This document shows, piece by piece, positions 62,693 to 64,000 of a DNA stretch of 64,000 bases (positions are counted from its first letter, which is position 1; each line of letters opens with the position of its first letter). The notes beneath the pieces are model-generated. The model saw nothing but the letters and a program-made list of their open reading frames with translations. It had not been told where the DNA came from and did no database searches. The stretch spans positions 3,944,501-4,008,500 of the forward strand of contig CP001622.1 of the NCBI GenBank assembly GCA_000023185.1. The letters run 5' to 3'. Origin of the DNA: Rhizobium leguminosarum bv. trifolii WSM1325. Lineage in GTDB: Bacteria > Pseudomonadota > Alphaproteobacteria > Rhizobiales > Rhizobiaceae. The translations under genes were made by a program, and so were the position numbers.

Positions 62693-62870
62693 CTAGCCGC
62701 CTGAGCCAGAAAGCTCCGGTTCCGTTCCCGGCAGGTACGGAACCATTGGGAACACCCGGGCAGATCCTCCGCCCGGGTGTTTTCCGTCACATCCGGTTCA
62801 TTCCGACCGCACGGACGGGTTCGCAATTTTGCGGTTGCGGGGAGAAAACCCCGGTGATAGTTTCCGCGCA
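62623..62870. other. leader region before TPP riboswitch
   Basis: Besides repeat copy A, this stretch holds AACACCCGGGCA and CCCGGGTGTT (62748-62780), an inverted pair that can form a GC-rich hairpin with a T run (GTTTTCC). It is probably a terminator for the upstream gene. The promoter for the thiamine operon should lie to its right, but no clear pair was recognised. Confidence 0.45.
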
Positions 62871-62874
62871 AATA

Positions 62875-62962
62875 ACAGGGGGGCTCCGTATTGCCGGGGC
62901 TGAGATGTGAGGCGCAAGCCTCTGGACCCTTCAAAGCTGATCTGGGTAATGCCAGCGGAGCG
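62875..62962 (+). promoter_or_regulatory. TPP riboswitch (thi box)
   Basis: Conserved blocks are GGGGCTGAGATG (62896-62907), GACCCTTCAAAGCTGATCTG (62925-62944) and GGTAATGCCAGCGGAG (62945-62960). P1 pairs GCTCCG (62883-62888) with CGGAGC (62956-62961). The 3' arm of P1 includes GGAG, the likely ribosome binding site, 10 nt ahead of the ykoF ATG. Thiamine pyrophosphate should therefore shut off translation. Confidence 0.92.
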
Positions 62963-62970
62963 AGGTTCAG

Positions 62971-63603
62971 ATGTTCTCAGGCGCACAAGTGTCACTCTAT
63001 CCGATGTCCGACAATTTCGTCGGCATCATTCTCGATGCCGTCACGGCGCTCGATCCCTATCGCGACCGGCTGCGCATCGAGACCGATGACATTTCCACAC
63101 TGCTGGTCGGCCCGCCTGACATTCTCTTCGCCGCCATGCACGACCTTTTCGTCGCTGCCGCAAAGACCGGCGAGCATTGCGTGCTGTCCGCTGCGATTTC
63201 ACGCGGCTGCCCCGGCGAGCCCGACGACGCCATCTGCGGCGTCAACCCCTCCCTCGGCCAGGCGGAGCCGCTTGCCGAGCGTATAACAGCCGCACTTGCC
63301 GCGGTTGAAACCACCGCCGAGACCGGACAGCCGACCGCTGCGCAATTCTCGCTCTACGTCATGGGAACCGGTACCCATATGGACGAGATCTACGGCTGCA
63401 TCGACTTCCTGAAGCGCTCCGGCACCTTCGACCGTGCCAAGAATTTCTGCACCAGGCTCTCTGGCGACGCCGGCGCGGTCTTCTCCACCATTCGTGAGGC
63501 CTTCCTTCGCTTCGGCGACCCCGAGGGACATGTGACGCTCGACATCACAGTGTCCGCCAATACAGCGCCGCGCGTCTTTTCAGACGCGCCAAGGACGCTG
63601 TAA
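62971..63603 (+). CDS. ykoF: YkoF-type thiamine/HMP-binding protein
   Basis: 210-residue protein with two related halves (AQVSLYPMSDNFVGIILDAV and AQFSLYVMGTGTHMDEIYGC), as in B. subtilis YkoF, which binds thiamine and hydroxymethylpyrimidine. Regulated by the TPP riboswitch directly upstream, and followed by an ABC permease gene, so it belongs to a thiamine-precursor uptake operon. No signal peptide, so it is cytosolic. Its C-terminal APRVFSDAPRTL is encoded by repeat copy B. Confidence 0.9.
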   Translation: MFSGAQVSLYPMSDNFVGIILDAVTALDPYRDRLRIETDDISTLLVGPPDILFAAMHDLFVAAAKTGEHCVLSAAISRGCPGEPDDAICGVNPSLGQAEPLAERITAALAAVETTAETGQPTAAQFSLYVMGTGTHMDEIYGCIDFLKRSGTFDRAKNFCTRLSGDAGAVFSTIREAFLRFGDPEGHVTLDITVSANTAPRVFSDAPRTL

Positions 63604-63662
63604 CACTTTAAATTGCTGCATATTTTATCCTTAAATCGATTCCGAATTCAGGAATTATGCAG
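63564..63662. repeat. rhizobial repeat, copy B
   Basis: Same block order as copy A. CGCGTCTTTTCAGACGCG (63571-63588) is a perfect 7-bp hairpin. The repeat supplies the ykoF C-terminus and its right end touches the GTG proposed as start of the next gene. Confidence 0.8.
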
Positions 63663-64000
63663 TGCCCGACGAAAGCCTGAAACGAACGCTGATGACACTG
63701 CCACAACCATCGGATTCGCGCCTTGCCGCGCTCCGCGCCGCTCTCTACCGGGGCATACCCGCCTTGCTCGCCGGCTGCGTTTTTTTGGCGGCATGGGAAC
63801 TCTATGTCGATCTCTCCGGCATCAAACCGTCCATCCTGCCGGCGCCTTCGCGCATCGTCATGCAGGGCTGGCTGAACCGCGAGGGACTGATTGCCAATAC
63901 CTGGCCGACGCTCGGCGCGACACTCGGTGGTTTCGCCCTGTCGCTGGCCTTCGCCTTCGCCGCCTCGATCCTCATGGATTTCGTGCCCTTCATGCGCCGG
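63662..64000 (+). CDS. thiX: thiamine-precursor ABC transporter permease (ThiX-like), N-terminal part
   Basis: An open frame runs without stop to the window edge. From GTG at 63662 it reads MPDESLKRTLMTLPQPSDSR, then a helix AGCVFLAAWELYVDLSGIKP and ILPAPSRIVMQGW, typical of SsuC/TauC-type permeases. TLGATLGGFALSLAFAFAAS is the second helix. An ATG ten codons on (63692) may be the actual start. Downstream of ykoF under the TPP riboswitch, it is likely ThiX of a ThiXYZ uptake system. The ATPase and binding protein lie outside the window. Confidence 0.82.
   Translation, partial: MPDESLKRTLMTLPQPSDSRLAALRAALYRGIPALLAGCVFLAAWELYVDLSGIKPSILPAPSRIVMQGWLNREGLIANTWPTLGATLGGFALSLAFAFAASILMDFVPFMRR

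Overview
The window is a GC-rich chromosomal segment from an alphaproteobacterium of the Rhizobiaceae, most likely a Rhizobium of the etli/leguminosarum type. This is inferred from gene content: a glycine-dependent 5-aminolevulinate synthase (hemA), the aerobic cobaltochelatase pair cobS/cobT, an Lrp-type regulator divergent from arginase (rocF) and ornithine aminotransferase, TamA/TamB, and several families of palindromic intergenic repeats typical of rhizobia. Coding density is high. No prophage, IS element, CRISPR array or rRNA operon is visible. One tRNA-Arg(CCT) gene is present.

Left part (1-22 kb) is mostly housekeeping: partial hisC, a methyltransferase, gloB, a DMT exporter, rpmB, a queuosine-precursor transporter (VUT family) behind a candidate preQ1-I riboswitch, cobS/cobT, a J-domain protein and a BolA protein, aroK-aroB with a CBS-domain membrane protein, xerD, accA, an L,D-transpeptidase lipoprotein, a TusA-type protein, a CobW GTPase with a His-rich loop, a D-Ala-D-Ala carboxypeptidase and an M20 amidohydrolase.

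The middle (22-36 kb) is more accessory. The tRNA-Arg is followed by a gene-poor stretch and an acyltransferase, small secreted proteins and a BON protein. Next come dxr and a complete lacI - sugar ABC transporter - GH127 - ATPase operon, probably for arabinose-containing plant oligosaccharides. Its promoter carries two phased operator-like palindromes and its regulator lacks a usual start codon. hemA follows.

From 36 to 51 kb lie a glycine-zipper lipoprotein, tamA and a very large tamB with seven tandem repeats of about 107 residues, an Lrp regulator with a large nested palindrome in front of rocF-rocD, and a chemotaxis patch. That patch holds cheW, preceded by a fragment that looks like the tail of a lost chemoreceptor, and a soluble double-PAS chemoreceptor.

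The right end (51-64 kb) holds an NAD-dependent molybdenum formate dehydrogenase operon (fdsGBA-fdhD-fdsD) with an OFA-family transporter and a LysR regulator whose likely binding site sits on its own stop codon. It continues with an ArsR regulator with SDR, soxR with a well-formed SoxR box driving an FMN reductase, and a TPP riboswitch controlling ykoF and a thiamine-precursor ABC permease that runs off the window. No wholly new system is evident. The most noteworthy items are the start-codon-containing preQ1 element, the TamB repeat array, the chemoreceptor-tail fragment coupled to cheW, and several sharply defined regulatory palindromes.
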